DNA from: Streptomyces xylophagus
GTDB lineage: Bacteria > Actinomycetota > Actinomycetes > Streptomycetales > Streptomycetaceae
Direction of reading: 5' to 3'
Assembly: GCF_000716435.1 (NCBI RefSeq)
Contig: NZ_JNWO01000021.1
Coordinates: 1 to 64,000 of the forward strand
DNA length: 64,000 nucleotides
Made by a program: the position numbers and the translations under genes. Below, in pieces: positions 8,814-17,272 of the stretch. How positions within the stretch are numbered: the first letter of the stretch is position 1; each line of letters opens with the position of its first letter. The notes below the pieces were generated by a model that was not told where the DNA came from, did not search any database, and was given only the letters and a program-made list of their open reading frames with translations.

Positions 8814-9629
8814 GTGGCAGGAGTGGCACGCCGACGTCTCGACGCCGAGCTGGTCCGACGGAAGCTCGCGCGGTCACGGGAGCACGCGAGCCAGTTGATC
8901 GCCGCCGGCCGGGTCTCCGTGGGCAAGACCGTCGCGACGAAGCCCGCCACCCAGGTGGAGACGGCGGCCGCCATCGTCGTCGTGGCGGATGATGGCGACC
9001 CCGACTACGTGTCGCGCGGTGGCCACAAGCTCGCGGGCGCGCTGGAGGTCTTCGTACCGCGGGGGCTCGTGGTCGAGGGACGGCGGGCGCTGGACGCCGG
9101 CGCGTCCACCGGGGGCTTCACCGATGTGCTGCTGCGGGCGGGTGCCGCGCACGTCGTCGCCGTCGACGTCGGGTACGGGCAACTCGCGTGGTCTCTTCAG
9201 AGCGATGAACGCGTCACCGTCAAGGACCGTACGAACGTACGCGAGTTGACGCTTGAAGCGATCGATGGGGAGCCTGTGGATCTAGTCGTGGGGGATCTGT
9301 CCTTCATCCCGCTCGGGCTGGTGCTGCCCGCCCTGGCGCGGTGCACGAAGCCGGACGCGGACCTGGTGATGATGGTCAAGCCGCAGTTCGAGGTGGGGAA
9401 GGAACGGCTCGGGAGTGGGGGCGTCGTACGCAGCCCCGAGCTTCGGGCCGAGGCCGTGCGCGGTGTCGCCCGGCGGGCCGGGGAACTGGGGCTCGGGGTG
9501 GAGGGTGTCACCGCCAGCCCGCTGCCCGGGCCCTCCGGGAATGTCGAGTACTTTCTGTGGCTGCGGGCCGGCGCACCCGAACTGGACCCGGCCGATGTTG
9601 ACCGTGCAGTGGCGGAGGGGCCGCGTTGA
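8814..9629 (+). CDS. tlyA: TlyA family rRNA 2'-O-methyltransferase
   Basis: 271 residues, the usual TlyA length. An N-terminal S4 RNA-binding domain (RRRLDAELVRRKLARSREHA) is followed by an FtsJ-like methyltransferase fold. The SAM-binding motif is LDAGASTGGFTDVLLRAGA near residue 97. In mycobacteria TlyA methylates cytidines in 16S and 23S rRNA and sets capreomycin sensitivity. GTG 8814 is chosen, with AGGAG about 11 bases upstream; the frame is open to 8697 but overlaps the small gene. It overlaps nadK by four bases (TTGA). Confidence 0.92.
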   Translation: MAGVARRRLDAELVRRKLARSREHASQLIAAGRVSVGKTVATKPATQVETAAAIVVVADDGDPDYVSRGGHKLAGALEVFVPRGLVVEGRRALDAGASTGGFTDVLLRAGAAHVVAVDVGYGQLAWSLQSDERVTVKDRTNVRELTLEAIDGEPVDLVVGDLSFIPLGLVLPALARCTKPDADLVMMVKPQFEVGKERLGSGGVVRSPELRAEAVRGVARRAGELGLGVEGVTASPLPGPSGNVEYFLWLRAGAPELDPADVDRAVAEGPR

Positions 9630-10531
9630 CACAGAACCGAGCTCGTACTGTTTTCCTGCTCGCGCACACGGGTCGCCCCGCGGCGATCCGGAGTGCCGAA
9701 CTGGTCGTCAAAGGGCTCCTGCAGTCCGGTATCGGAGTGCGCGTCCTGGAGTACGAGGCACGCGACCTGCCGTTGCCCGACGAGGTGGAGACGGTCACCG
9801 AGGCCACCCCGCAGTGCCTTGAGGGCTGCGAACTGCTCATCGTCCTCGGCGGCGACGGCACGCTGCTGCGCGGCGCGGAGTTCGCGCGAGCGTCCGGGGT
9901 GCCGATGCTCGGCGTCAACCTCGGCAGCGTGGGGTTCCTCGCGGAGGCCGAGCGGGACGATCTCGACAAGGTCGTGGACCGGGTGGTCACCCGGGCGTAC
10001 GAGGTCGAGGAGCGGATGACCGTCGATGTCGTCGTGCACAAGAACGGGAACATCGTGCACACGGACTGGGCGTTGAACGAGGCGGCGGTGCAGAAGGCCG
10101 GCGCCGAGAAGCTGTTGGAAGTCGTGCTGGAGATTGACGGGCGCCCGGTGACTGGGTTCGGGTGTGACGGGATCGTTTGTGCGACTCCCACCGGGTCTAC
10201 GGCGTACGCGTTCTCCGCGGGTGGGCCTGTGGTGTGGCCCGAGGTTGAGGCGTTGCTGATGGTGCCTATCAGTGCGCATGCGTTGTTCGCCAAGCCGTTG
10301 GTTACCTCGCCGGATTCTGTGCTTGCCGTTGAGGTGTTGCCACATATCCCCCCGGGGGTTTTGTGGTGTGACGGGCGGCGGACTGTTGAACTGCCTGCCG
10401 GGGCTCGGGTTGAGGTGCGGCGAGGGGCTGTGCCTGTGCGGCTGGCTCGGCTGCATCATGCGTCGTTCACCGATCGGCTTGTTGCGAAGTTCGCTCTGCC
10501 TGTTTCGGGGTGGCGGGGGGCTCCTCACTAG
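9626..10531 (+). CDS. nadK: NAD kinase
   Basis: 301 residues. It phosphorylates NAD to NADP with ATP or polyphosphate. LGGDGTLLRGAEFAR carries the GGDG motif, followed by VNLGSVGFL. The conserved block CATPTGSTAYAFSAGGP lies near residue 188. It uses a rare TTG start at 9626 that overlaps the tlyA stop, so coupling probably matters. From about 10100 to the stop, third positions shift noticeably toward T (many GTT, TGT, GCT, CCT codons), unlike the first half and unlike neighbours. Confidence 0.95.
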   Translation: MTQNRARTVFLLAHTGRPAAIRSAELVVKGLLQSGIGVRVLEYEARDLPLPDEVETVTEATPQCLEGCELLIVLGGDGTLLRGAEFARASGVPMLGVNLGSVGFLAEAERDDLDKVVDRVVTRAYEVEERMTVDVVVHKNGNIVHTDWALNEAAVQKAGAEKLLEVVLEIDGRPVTGFGCDGIVCATPTGSTAYAFSAGGPVVWPEVEALLMVPISAHALFAKPLVTSPDSVLAVEVLPHIPPGVLWCDGRRTVELPAGARVEVRRGAVPVRLARLHHASFTDRLVAKFALPVSGWRGAPH

Positions 10532-10540
10532 CTGCGTGCC

Positions 10541-10583
10541 GGTGGGGGCTGGGCGCGCAGTTCCCCGCGCCCCTTTGGGGCGC
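10541..10583. repeat. Intergenic repeat with two mutually exclusive hairpins
   Basis: The core GCGCAGTTCCCCGCGCCCCT is a sequence I know as a very common intergenic motif in Streptomyces genomes. GGGCGCG (10551-10557) pairs with CGCGCCC (10566-10572), or GCGCCCC (10567-10573) pairs with GGGGCGC (10577-10583) across a TTT loop. The two foldings share bases and cannot coexist. It lies just after nadK and may act as a terminator. Confidence 0.7.
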
Positions 10584-10646
10584 TTCCCTCGCGTGGGTGA
10601 CAGGGTGCCTCGCGCTTCTCCCTCCCTACCTCGTAAGGTCTTCACC

Positions 10647-12377
10647 GTGCTGGAAGAGATGCGGATACGGTCGCTCGGAGTCATCGACGACGCTGTCGTC
10701 GAGTTGTCGCCGGGGTTCACCGCTGTCACGGGTGAGACCGGGGCGGGCAAGACCATGGTCGTGACCAGTCTCGGGTTGTTGCTCGGTGGGCGGGCTGACC
10801 CGGCGCTGGTGCGGATCGGGGCGAAGAACGCGGTCGTGGAGGGGCGGATCTCCGTCCCTCCGGGCGGCTCCGCCGTGCTGCGGGCCGAGGAGGCCGGTGC
10901 CGAGCTGGACGACGGGACGCTGCTCATCAGCCGTACCGTTTCCGCCGAAGGGCGGTCCCGGGCGCACCTGGGCGGGCGGTCCGTGCCGGTGGGGGTGCTC
11001 GCGGAGTTGGCCGACGAGCTGGTCGCCGTGCACGGGCAGACCGATCAGCAGGGGCTGTTGAAGCAGTCCCGGCAGCGGCAGGCGCTCGACCGGTACGCCG
11101 GGGATGCCGTCACCGGGCCGCTCACCAAGTACGCGGAGGCTTATCGGCGGCTGCGGGCCGTCGCCGTCGAGCTGGACGAGATCACCACGCGCGCGCGTGA
11201 ACGGGCCCAGGAAGCCGACATGCTGCGCTACGGCCTCGACGAGATCGCGGGCGTCGAGCCGCGGGCCGGGGAGGACGTGGAGCTCGCCGCCGAGGCCGAG
11301 CGGCTCGGGCACGCGGAGGCGCTGGCGTCCGCGGCGACGGTTGCTCATGCCGCGCTCGCCGGTAATCCCGAGGACCCCGAGGGCATCGACGCGGCGACCC
11401 TGGTCGCGGGTGCGCAGCGGGCGCTGGAGGCCGTACGGTCGCACGACTCGGCGCTGGCCTCGCTGACCGACCGGATCGGTGAGATCGGCATCCTGTTGGG
11501 CGATGTGGCGGGGGAGTTGGCGGGTTACGCCGACGACCTGGACGCCGATCCGCTGCGGCTGGCCGCCGTCGAGGAGCGGCGGGCCGCCCTCAACGCGCTC
11601 ACGCGGAAGTACGGCCAGGACATCGCGGCCGTGCTCGCGTATGCCGAGCAGGGGGCTTCGCGGCTCACCGAACTCGACGGCGACGACGAGCGCATCGACG
11701 AGCTGACCGCCGAGCGGGACGCGCTGCGGGCTGAACTGGGCGGCCTGGCGCAGGCGTTGACCGATGCGCGGACGGAGGCCGCCGAGCGGTTCGCCGCGGC
11801 CGTCACCGCCGAGCTCGCCTCCCTCGCCATGCCGCACGCGCGCGTGTCGTTCGAGATCCGGCAGACCGAGGACCCGGAGGGCGTCGAGGTCGGGGGGCGT
11901 GCGGTCTCCTACGGCCCGTCGGGCGTCGACGAGGTCGAGTTGCTGCTCGCTCCGCACCCCGGTGCTCCGCCGCGGCCCATCGCCAAGGGTGCGTCCGGCG
12001 GTGAACTGTCGCGCGTGATGCTTGCCGTCGAGGTCGTGTTCGCGGGGACGGACCCCGTGCCGACGTATCTCTTCGACGAGGTCGACGCCGGTGTCGGCGG
12101 CAAGGCGGCGGTCGAGATCGGGCGGCGGCTCGCGAAGCTCGCGAAGACCGCGCAGGTCGTGGTCGTCACGCACCTGCCCCAGGTGGCGGCCTTCGCCGAT
12201 CGGCAGTTGCTGGTGGAGAAGACCAACGACGGGTCCGTCACCCGCTCCGGCGTGAAGGTCCTCGAAGGCGAGGACCGGGTACGGGAGTTGTCCCGGATGC
12301 TGGCCGGTCAGGAGGACTCGGAGACGGCACGGGCGCACGCGGAGGAGCTGCTGGCGACGGCGCGGGCGGACGGCTAG
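10647..12377 (+). CDS. recN: DNA repair protein RecN
   Basis: 576 residues, normal for RecN, an SMC-like ATPase acting at double-strand breaks. Walker A is GETGAGKTMV near residue 30, the two coiled-coil arms run roughly 150-350, and the C-terminal lobe has SGGELSRVMLA and FDEVDAGVGG (Walker B). GTG 10647 is preceded by TAAGGT (10634-10639), which could serve either as a weak Shine-Dalgarno sequence or as a -10 for a leaderless mRNA; ATG 10659 is an alternative start. The tlyA-nadK-recN order is conserved in many Gram-positive genomes. No LexA box was seen. Confidence 0.94.
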   Translation: MLEEMRIRSLGVIDDAVVELSPGFTAVTGETGAGKTMVVTSLGLLLGGRADPALVRIGAKNAVVEGRISVPPGGSAVLRAEEAGAELDDGTLLISRTVSAEGRSRAHLGGRSVPVGVLAELADELVAVHGQTDQQGLLKQSRQRQALDRYAGDAVTGPLTKYAEAYRRLRAVAVELDEITTRARERAQEADMLRYGLDEIAGVEPRAGEDVELAAEAERLGHAEALASAATVAHAALAGNPEDPEGIDAATLVAGAQRALEAVRSHDSALASLTDRIGEIGILLGDVAGELAGYADDLDADPLRLAAVEERRAALNALTRKYGQDIAAVLAYAEQGASRLTELDGDDERIDELTAERDALRAELGGLAQALTDARTEAAERFAAAVTAELASLAMPHARVSFEIRQTEDPEGVEVGGRAVSYGPSGVDEVELLLAPHPGAPPRPIAKGASGGELSRVMLAVEVVFAGTDPVPTYLFDEVDAGVGGKAAVEIGRRLAKLAKTAQVVVVTHLPQVAAFADRQLLVEKTNDGSVTRSGVKVLEGEDRVRELSRMLAGQEDSETARAHAEELLATARADG

Positions 12378-12604
12378 CGCGGGCTCGTCGTTCAGGAGGC
12401 GCGCGCTCCTCACTCGTACGGGTGACATCCCCGCCCGTGTTGCCCTCCCGTACGGCCTCCGGGCTTTTCCGCGTTGCCGGAACACCCGTACGTGCTGGCA
12501 TCCTGGAGTTGGAACGCGTAGGAAGCGAGCGATACACCCCCATCGCCCGATCCTTCTGTACGTTCTTCGTGACCGCCCGTCGCCGAACCAGGAGCCCCGG
12601 CCAC

Positions 12605-13744
12605 GTGACCCCCGTGAGCAGCCACTCACCGCACGGCCAGTCGCCGCTGCGCACCGTGCAGGTGCTCGGCGGGGGCAACGCCGCCAGCAGCGCGCATGTG
12701 CGCTCCCTGGCCTCCGGGCTCGTCGCTCGGGGCGTGCGGGTGACGGTGTGCGCCCCCGTCGAGGCCGATCACACCTACGACTTCACGGGTGCCGGTGCCG
12801 AACACGTGCACGTGCCGCGCAGCAGTGACCCGGCGTCCGTGGCCGCGCTGCGGGCGGCCTGCGCGGACGCCGACCTGGTGCACGCGCACGGGCTGCACGC
12901 CTCCTTCCGCGCCGCCCTCGCCCTCAGCGGTCGCCGCACCCCGCTCGTCGTCACGTGGCACAACCGCGCCCATGTCGAAGGGGCGCGGGCGCACTTGCTG
13001 CGGCTGCTGGAGCGGCGGGTCGTGAAGGCCGCCGTTGTCGTCCTCGGGACCACGTCCGATCTGGTCGACCGGGCTCGGCGGACAGGCGCCCGGGACGCCC
13101 GGCTCGCCGCCGTCGCGCTGCCGGGGCCGCGCCGAGCCCCCGTGGACCACGAAGATCCCGATCGACTGCGGCCCAAGCTCCGTGCCGAACTCGGCGCCAC
13201 CGACCGCCCGTTGCTCGTCGCCGTCGGCTCGCTCGACCGGCAGCGGGGCTACGACACGCTCCTGGACGCCTCGCGCGGATGGTGCCGCCTCGATCCGACG
13301 CCGTTGCTCGTGATCGCGGGGGAGGGGCCGCTGCGGGGCGAGTTGCAGCGGCGGATCGAGGACGAGGAGTTGCCGGTGCGGCTCATCGGGCGGCGGGACG
13401 ACGTCGGTGAACTGCTCGCCGCCGCCGATGTCGCGCTGCTGCCCAGCAGTTGGGAGTCCCGCTCGGTGATCGCCCAGGAGGCCCTCCACGCCCGCGTGCC
13501 ACTCGTCGCGACCGCCGTCGGCGGCATCCCCGAACTCGTCGGCGACGCCGCCGAACTCGTGCCCTACGGCGACGCGAAGGCCCTCGCCGACGCCGTCACC
13601 GGGCTGCTGCGTGACCCCGAACGCCGGGAACTGCTGCGGGAGAAGGGCACCCGGCAGGCCGCCACCTGGCCCACCGAGGACGAGACCGTCGCCCAAGTGC
13701 TGAGTGTCTACGACGAGTTGACCCAGCCTCTGCCGCTGACCTGA
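12605..13744 (+). CDS. Glycosyltransferase family 4
   Basis: 379 residues with two Rossmann lobes. LGGGNAASSAHVRSLASGL at the N-terminus binds the acceptor side. The C-terminal lobe has the GT4 EX7E motif in SSWESRSVIAQEALHAR, then ATAVGGIPELVGD. It is a retaining transferase using a nucleotide sugar; donor and acceptor are unknown. There are no membrane helices. GTG 12605 has AGGAG ten bases upstream; upstream in-frame sequence to 12422 looks non-coding. The 227-bp gap after recN suggests its own promoter, though I cannot place one securely. It converges on the PucR gene, with nine bases between stops. Confidence 0.9.
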   Translation: MTPVSSHSPHGQSPLRTVQVLGGGNAASSAHVRSLASGLVARGVRVTVCAPVEADHTYDFTGAGAEHVHVPRSSDPASVAALRAACADADLVHAHGLHASFRAALALSGRRTPLVVTWHNRAHVEGARAHLLRLLERRVVKAAVVVLGTTSDLVDRARRTGARDARLAAVALPGPRRAPVDHEDPDRLRPKLRAELGATDRPLLVAVGSLDRQRGYDTLLDASRGWCRLDPTPLLVIAGEGPLRGELQRRIEDEELPVRLIGRRDDVGELLAAADVALLPSSWESRSVIAQEALHARVPLVATAVGGIPELVGDAAELVPYGDAKALADAVTGLLRDPERRELLREKGTRQAATWPTEDETVAQVLSVYDELTQPLPLT

Positions 13745-13752
13745 GCGGACCT

Positions 13753-15399
13753 TTACGGCACCAGCCTGCGGGCCCGCAGCGCCAAGCTCAACGCCAGTAC
13801 CGTCTGCGGGTCTTCGAGGTCCGTGCCCAGCAACTCCCCGATCCTGGCGAGGCGGTTGTAGAGGGTCTGTCGGTTGAGGTGCAGTTCGCGTGCCGTCTCC
13901 GCCTTGCGGCCCGCGTGCGCCAAGTACGTTTCCAGCGTGGGCAGTAGGGGCGGCTTGGAGCGGTTGTCGTGGTCCCGGAGGGGGCCGATCGCGCGGTCCA
14001 CGAAGGCCGCCAGGTCCGGGTGGTCGCGCAGTCGCCACAGCAGCAGTTCGATGTCCAGGCGCCGGGCGTCGTACCACGGGCGGTCGGACAGGCCCTGTGC
14101 CGCCGTCGCCGTCTCGGCCGCGTGCCGTAGTCCCGCCGACGCCGCCGCCCAGCCGCCGGCCACTCCGACGACCACGATCGGCGGCTGCGCGCCCGGCCGT
14201 TGCATCCCGGCCCGCTCCACGCCCGCCCGCAGTGCCGCCGCGACCCGGTCCGCGACCGCCGACCGCTCCGACTCCGAGCGGAGGCCGAGCAGGAGGGGGA
14301 CGCGGCCCTCGACCGGTCGTACGCCCAGCAGGACCGGGACCCCCACCGAGGCCAGCTCTTCTGCGACCGCGCGGGCCAGGACCGCCCAGCCGCCGCCGGG
14401 GGCGGCCAGCGCGTCGCCCAGCCGCATCACCACCGGCAGCAGCGGACTGGTGCCGGGCTTGAAGCCCAGCACACGGGCCTGCGCCGGGGCGTCCTCGGCG
14501 GCGATGCGGCCCTCGGCGAGGTCGGTGAGGAAGTCGCCGCGTCCGCGTGCCGCCAGCTCCTCCTCCTGGCGGGCCTGCATCAGGACCACGGCGAGGATGT
14601 CCGCGGCCCGTTCGGCGGCGATGCGGTGCACCGGGGCGAGGGGAGCGCGTACCGGAAGGAGGACGATCCGCGCGCGCACCGAGCCCGTACCGGGACCGCC
14701 GCCGGGCACGTCCACCACCACCGAACCGGCGGGCGGCGAGGCGTCCTTGTGCTGGCCGCGCAGTCCCTCCCACACCTGGAGCGGGTCGGCGCCCTCGGGC
14801 CCTGACCCTGCCGCGTAGAGGAGTTGGCCGTCCGGGGTCTCCAGGAAGACCGGGTTGCCGCTGAAGTCGGCCAGGATGCCGAGGACTTGGGGGATTCCGC
14901 CGCCGCCGAGCAGGGCCTCCGTGCAGCGGCGGTGGACCTCCTCGGCCTGTTGGAGCAGTGCGTAGTGGCCGTTGACGATCTCGGTGTGGATCTCCTCGGT
15001 GACCGCGACGAACGGCACCTCGCGGTGCAGCTGGACCAGTGGGAGTCCGGTCGCCCGGGCCGTCTCGACGAGGGTGGCGGGGAGCCGGGTGAAGCGCGGG
15101 CCGAGTTCGACGACCAGGGCGGCGATGCCCCGCTCGGCGAGGGTGCGGACGAACGCGCGCTGTTCCGCCGGGCGGGTGCCGAGGCCGTAGCCCGTGGTCA
15201 GGAGCAGTTCGCCGCCCTTGAGGAGGGAGGCGATGTTCGGGACCTCGCCCGCGTGCACCCAGCGGACCGTCCGCTGCAGCCGGTCGGCGCCCGCCAGGAT
15301 CTCCGGCAGACCACTGCGCAGCCCGGGCAGCTCCAGCGCCCGCTGCACGGTGATGCCGGCGCCCTGGGTGTCGAATGTGCTGTCCGTACGGCTGTCCAT
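13753..15399 (-). CDS. PucR family transcriptional regulator
   Basis: 548 residues. Residues ~15-135 are the PucR N-terminal ligand-sensing domain, with GELLLTTGYGLG. The middle part is CdaR-like. The C-terminal ~60 residues hold the PucR HTH: ETARELHLNRQTLYNRLARI. Characterised PucR proteins regulate purine or other nitrogen-source catabolism; the ligand here is unknown. ATG 15399 is chosen. The frame stays open upstream to 16905 only because it is the shadow of the FAD oxidoreductase. That gene lies upstream on the same strand with a 44-bp gap, so the two are probably co-transcribed and the oxidoreductase may be the regulated enzyme. Confidence 0.9.
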   Translation of the reverse strand: MDSRTDSTFDTQGAGITVQRALELPGLRSGLPEILAGADRLQRTVRWVHAGEVPNIASLLKGGELLLTTGYGLGTRPAEQRAFVRTLAERGIAALVVELGPRFTRLPATLVETARATGLPLVQLHREVPFVAVTEEIHTEIVNGHYALLQQAEEVHRRCTEALLGGGGIPQVLGILADFSGNPVFLETPDGQLLYAAGSGPEGADPLQVWEGLRGQHKDASPPAGSVVVDVPGGGPGTGSVRARIVLLPVRAPLAPVHRIAAERAADILAVVLMQARQEEELAARGRGDFLTDLAEGRIAAEDAPAQARVLGFKPGTSPLLPVVMRLGDALAAPGGGWAVLARAVAEELASVGVPVLLGVRPVEGRVPLLLGLRSESERSAVADRVAAALRAGVERAGMQRPGAQPPIVVVGVAGGWAAASAGLRHAAETATAAQGLSDRPWYDARRLDIELLLWRLRDHPDLAAFVDRAIGPLRDHDNRSKPPLLPTLETYLAHAGRKAETARELHLNRQTLYNRLARIGELLGTDLEDPQTVLALSLALRARRLVP

Positions 15400-15443
15400 G
15401 CAGCGGACGCTACCTGCGCGGATGCCCTGCGCACACCTTGAGG

Positions 15444-16826
15444 CTAGGCGGGCGCGATGTTGTGGTTGAAGCGGAAGACGTTGTCGGGGTCGTACTCCCG
15501 CTTCACCGCCGCGAGCCGCCGGGTGTTCTGTGCGCCCAGGCCCGCCGTCACGCGGTCCGTGCCCTCGTCGCCGATGAAGTTGAGGTAGGCCGCGCCGGTG
15601 CTCCAGGGCTGGACCCGGGCGCGGACGTCCCTGACCCACGCGATGCAGCGTTCGTCGTCCGCCTGGTCCTCCCACATGCCGAAGGGGTGCACGGCCCAGG
15701 GCGCGTTCCGGAACGGCAGCGGGAAGTCGGCGGGCCCGGACGCGATCGCGCCACCCTGCGGGAACAGCACGTGCTGGGTGCCCGTGGGGACCGGCATGCT
15801 TTCGCCGAGGGCGCAGAAGACGTCCGTGAACTCGTCGGGCGCGCCCGTCAGATACTCGGCCGACCAGTAGTTCCGCATACCCGGCGGATCGTCGAACATC
15901 GTCTGGAACATGGCGTAGGGCAGGGCGGTGACGATCTCGATCTCGTGCGGCAGGGCCAGCAGCGGCTGGGCGAGCTTGCGCATGTCCTCCTCGGTACCGG
16001 CGTAGGTGATCAGCGCGCCGCACAGCCGCTTGCCGACCAGGTGCTCCGGGACGAACTCCTCGGGCGGGGCGGTCAGATAGATGACTCCGCCGCTCGCCTC
16101 CTGCGGGCCGGTCTCGATGATCTCGCGGTAGGTGCGGATGACGTCGGGGCCGTGCTCGGGCTCGTACATCACCATGGCGACGGAGAATTCGGGCAATTCG
16201 TGCAGTCGCAGGGTGAGCGCGGTGGCGATGCCGAAGTTTCCGCCGCCGCCGTGCAGGGCCCAGAAGAGTTCCGGGTTCTCCTCGGCGCTCGCGTGCACCA
16301 CGGTCGCGTCGGCGGTCACCAGGTCCACGCCGAGCAGGTTGTCGACGGCGAGACCGAAGGCACGGTCCAGCCAGCCGGTGCCGCCGCCCAGAACGAAGCC
16401 GCCGACCCCGGTCGTGGAGACCCGGCCGCCGGTGGTGGCGAGACCGTGTTCCTGGGTCGCGCCGTCCAGCTCGCTCATGGTGGCCCCGCCCGCGATCCGT
16501 ACCGCCCGGGCCGCCGGATGGACCGTCACCTCGCGCATGTGACGCAGGTCCACGACCAGCGCGCCGTCGCCCAGCGCCATGCCCGAGACGCTGTGCCCGC
16601 CGCCGCGCACCGCGATCGGCAGATCCAGTTCGCGCCCGAAGCGCACGGCCCGTACGACATCGGCCTCGTCCACGCACTGGGCGATCACGGCCGGACGCCG
16701 GTCGATCATCGCGTTGAAGACGACACGGGCGTCGTCGTAACCCTGATCCCCCGGAGCGAACACATCGCCGACCAGATCCTCGCGCAACGCGGCAAGGGCC
16801 GCGCCCGCCGTCGAGAGGGAAGCCAT
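15444..16826 (-). CDS. FAD-binding oxidoreductase, berberine-bridge type
   Basis: 460 residues. An FAD_binding_4 (PCMH) domain at ~35-180 includes RGGGHSVSGMALGDG, whose His is the usual covalent FAD site. VGGFVLGGGTGWLDR follows. The C-terminal BBE segment has AVKREYDPDNVFRFNHNI. Such enzymes oxidise alcohols, sugars or specialised metabolites using O2, producing H2O2; the substrate is unknown. ATG 16826 is chosen; its GGGGGAG Shine-Dalgarno sequence is part of a hairpin (see next entry). There is no clear Sec or Tat signal. It is probably co-transcribed with the PucR gene. Confidence 0.9.
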   Translation of the reverse strand: MASLSTAGAALAALREDLVGDVFAPGDQGYDDARVVFNAMIDRRPAVIAQCVDEADVVRAVRFGRELDLPIAVRGGGHSVSGMALGDGALVVDLRHMREVTVHPAARAVRIAGGATMSELDGATQEHGLATTGGRVSTTGVGGFVLGGGTGWLDRAFGLAVDNLLGVDLVTADATVVHASAEENPELFWALHGGGGNFGIATALTLRLHELPEFSVAMVMYEPEHGPDVIRTYREIIETGPQEASGGVIYLTAPPEEFVPEHLVGKRLCGALITYAGTEEDMRKLAQPLLALPHEIEIVTALPYAMFQTMFDDPPGMRNYWSAEYLTGAPDEFTDVFCALGESMPVPTGTQHVLFPQGGAIASGPADFPLPFRNAPWAVHPFGMWEDQADDERCIAWVRDVRARVQPWSTGAAYLNFIGDEGTDRVTAGLGAQNTRRLAAVKREYDPDNVFRFNHNIAPA

Positions 16827-16829
16827 GGC

Positions 16830-16849
16830 TCCCCCTTTCGATAGGGGGA
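16830..16849 (-). promoter_or_regulatory. Hairpin masking the ribosome binding site of the FAD oxidoreductase
   Basis: On the minus strand TCCCCCT (16849-16843) can pair perfectly with AGGGGGA (16836-16830) across a six-base loop. The 3' arm is the Shine-Dalgarno sequence, three bases before ATG 16826. The structure would close the ribosome site unless melted or bound by something. Confidence 0.5.
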
Positions 16850-16942
16850 TGGAGTGCTTCCAGCCTAGGCGGGCTCGGCCCTGCGGTCGCGTCGAGCCAC
16901 CGCACGTCACCAAGCCGTAAGGGTCAGCCGCCGCCCCGTACG

Positions 16943-16985
16943 GCAGCAGGGCCCGGACCGTGTGTCGCGGTCCGGGCCCTGCTGC
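16943..16985. terminator. Terminator-type hairpin after the DUF6243-type gene
   Basis: A perfect 18-bp stem (16943-16960 with 16968-16985) with a 7-base loop. It lies just past the stop of the small gene at 16995 (minus strand). There is no T tract, but many Streptomyces terminators lack one. Confidence 0.85.
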
Positions 16986-16994
16986 GGTGGTGTG

Positions 16995-17210
16995 TCAGCT
17001 CTGTGCGGTGTCGTCGCCCGCCTGCCCGGCGGCCTCGGCTGCGGCTGCCTTCTCGCGCATCTTGCGCACCAGCTCCGCCTTCTGGTCGGCTGCGCCCTGG
17101 CGGTCGAGGTTGCGGTGCGGACCGTGGTTCTGCCGTTCGGCGCGGGACTGCTTCTTGCGCTGGCCGCCGCCCATGCCCACGGGGTTGTTGATGTTCTTGC
17201 TCACGGTCAC
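16995..17210 (-). CDS. DUF6243-type small basic protein
   Basis: 71 residues: SKNINNPVGMGGGQRKKQSR at the N-terminus, then a basic helix and a coiled helix KAELVRKMREKAAAAEAAG. I recognise this as a small protein typical of Streptomyces (DUF6243). Its function is unknown; the charge suggests nucleic-acid binding. GTG 17210 is chosen because GGGAG lies about six bases upstream; the longer open frame to 17633 is the shadow of the exonuclease. A strong hairpin follows the stop. Confidence 0.8.
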   Translation of the reverse strand: MTVSKNINNPVGMGGGQRKKQSRAERQNHGPHRNLDRQGAADQKAELVRKMREKAAAAEAAGQAGDDTAQS

Positions 17211-17272
17211 GGGTTCTCCCGGTAGTGATGTGAAGTGATCTACGGATTCATCGGAAGAACACGACAAGGACG

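Noticed and set aside
12626..14773. Long Gly/Arg/Pro minus-strand frame across the glycosyltransferase
   Set aside because: It is antisense to a clear GT4 gene and runs into the PucR gene in another frame; the low-complexity translation is typical of high-GC shadows.
13753..16905. A 1050-codon minus-strand frame suggesting a PucR fusion protein
   Set aside because: The upstream part is the shadow of the FAD oxidoreductase in another frame; an ATG at 15399 begins a typical PucR domain.
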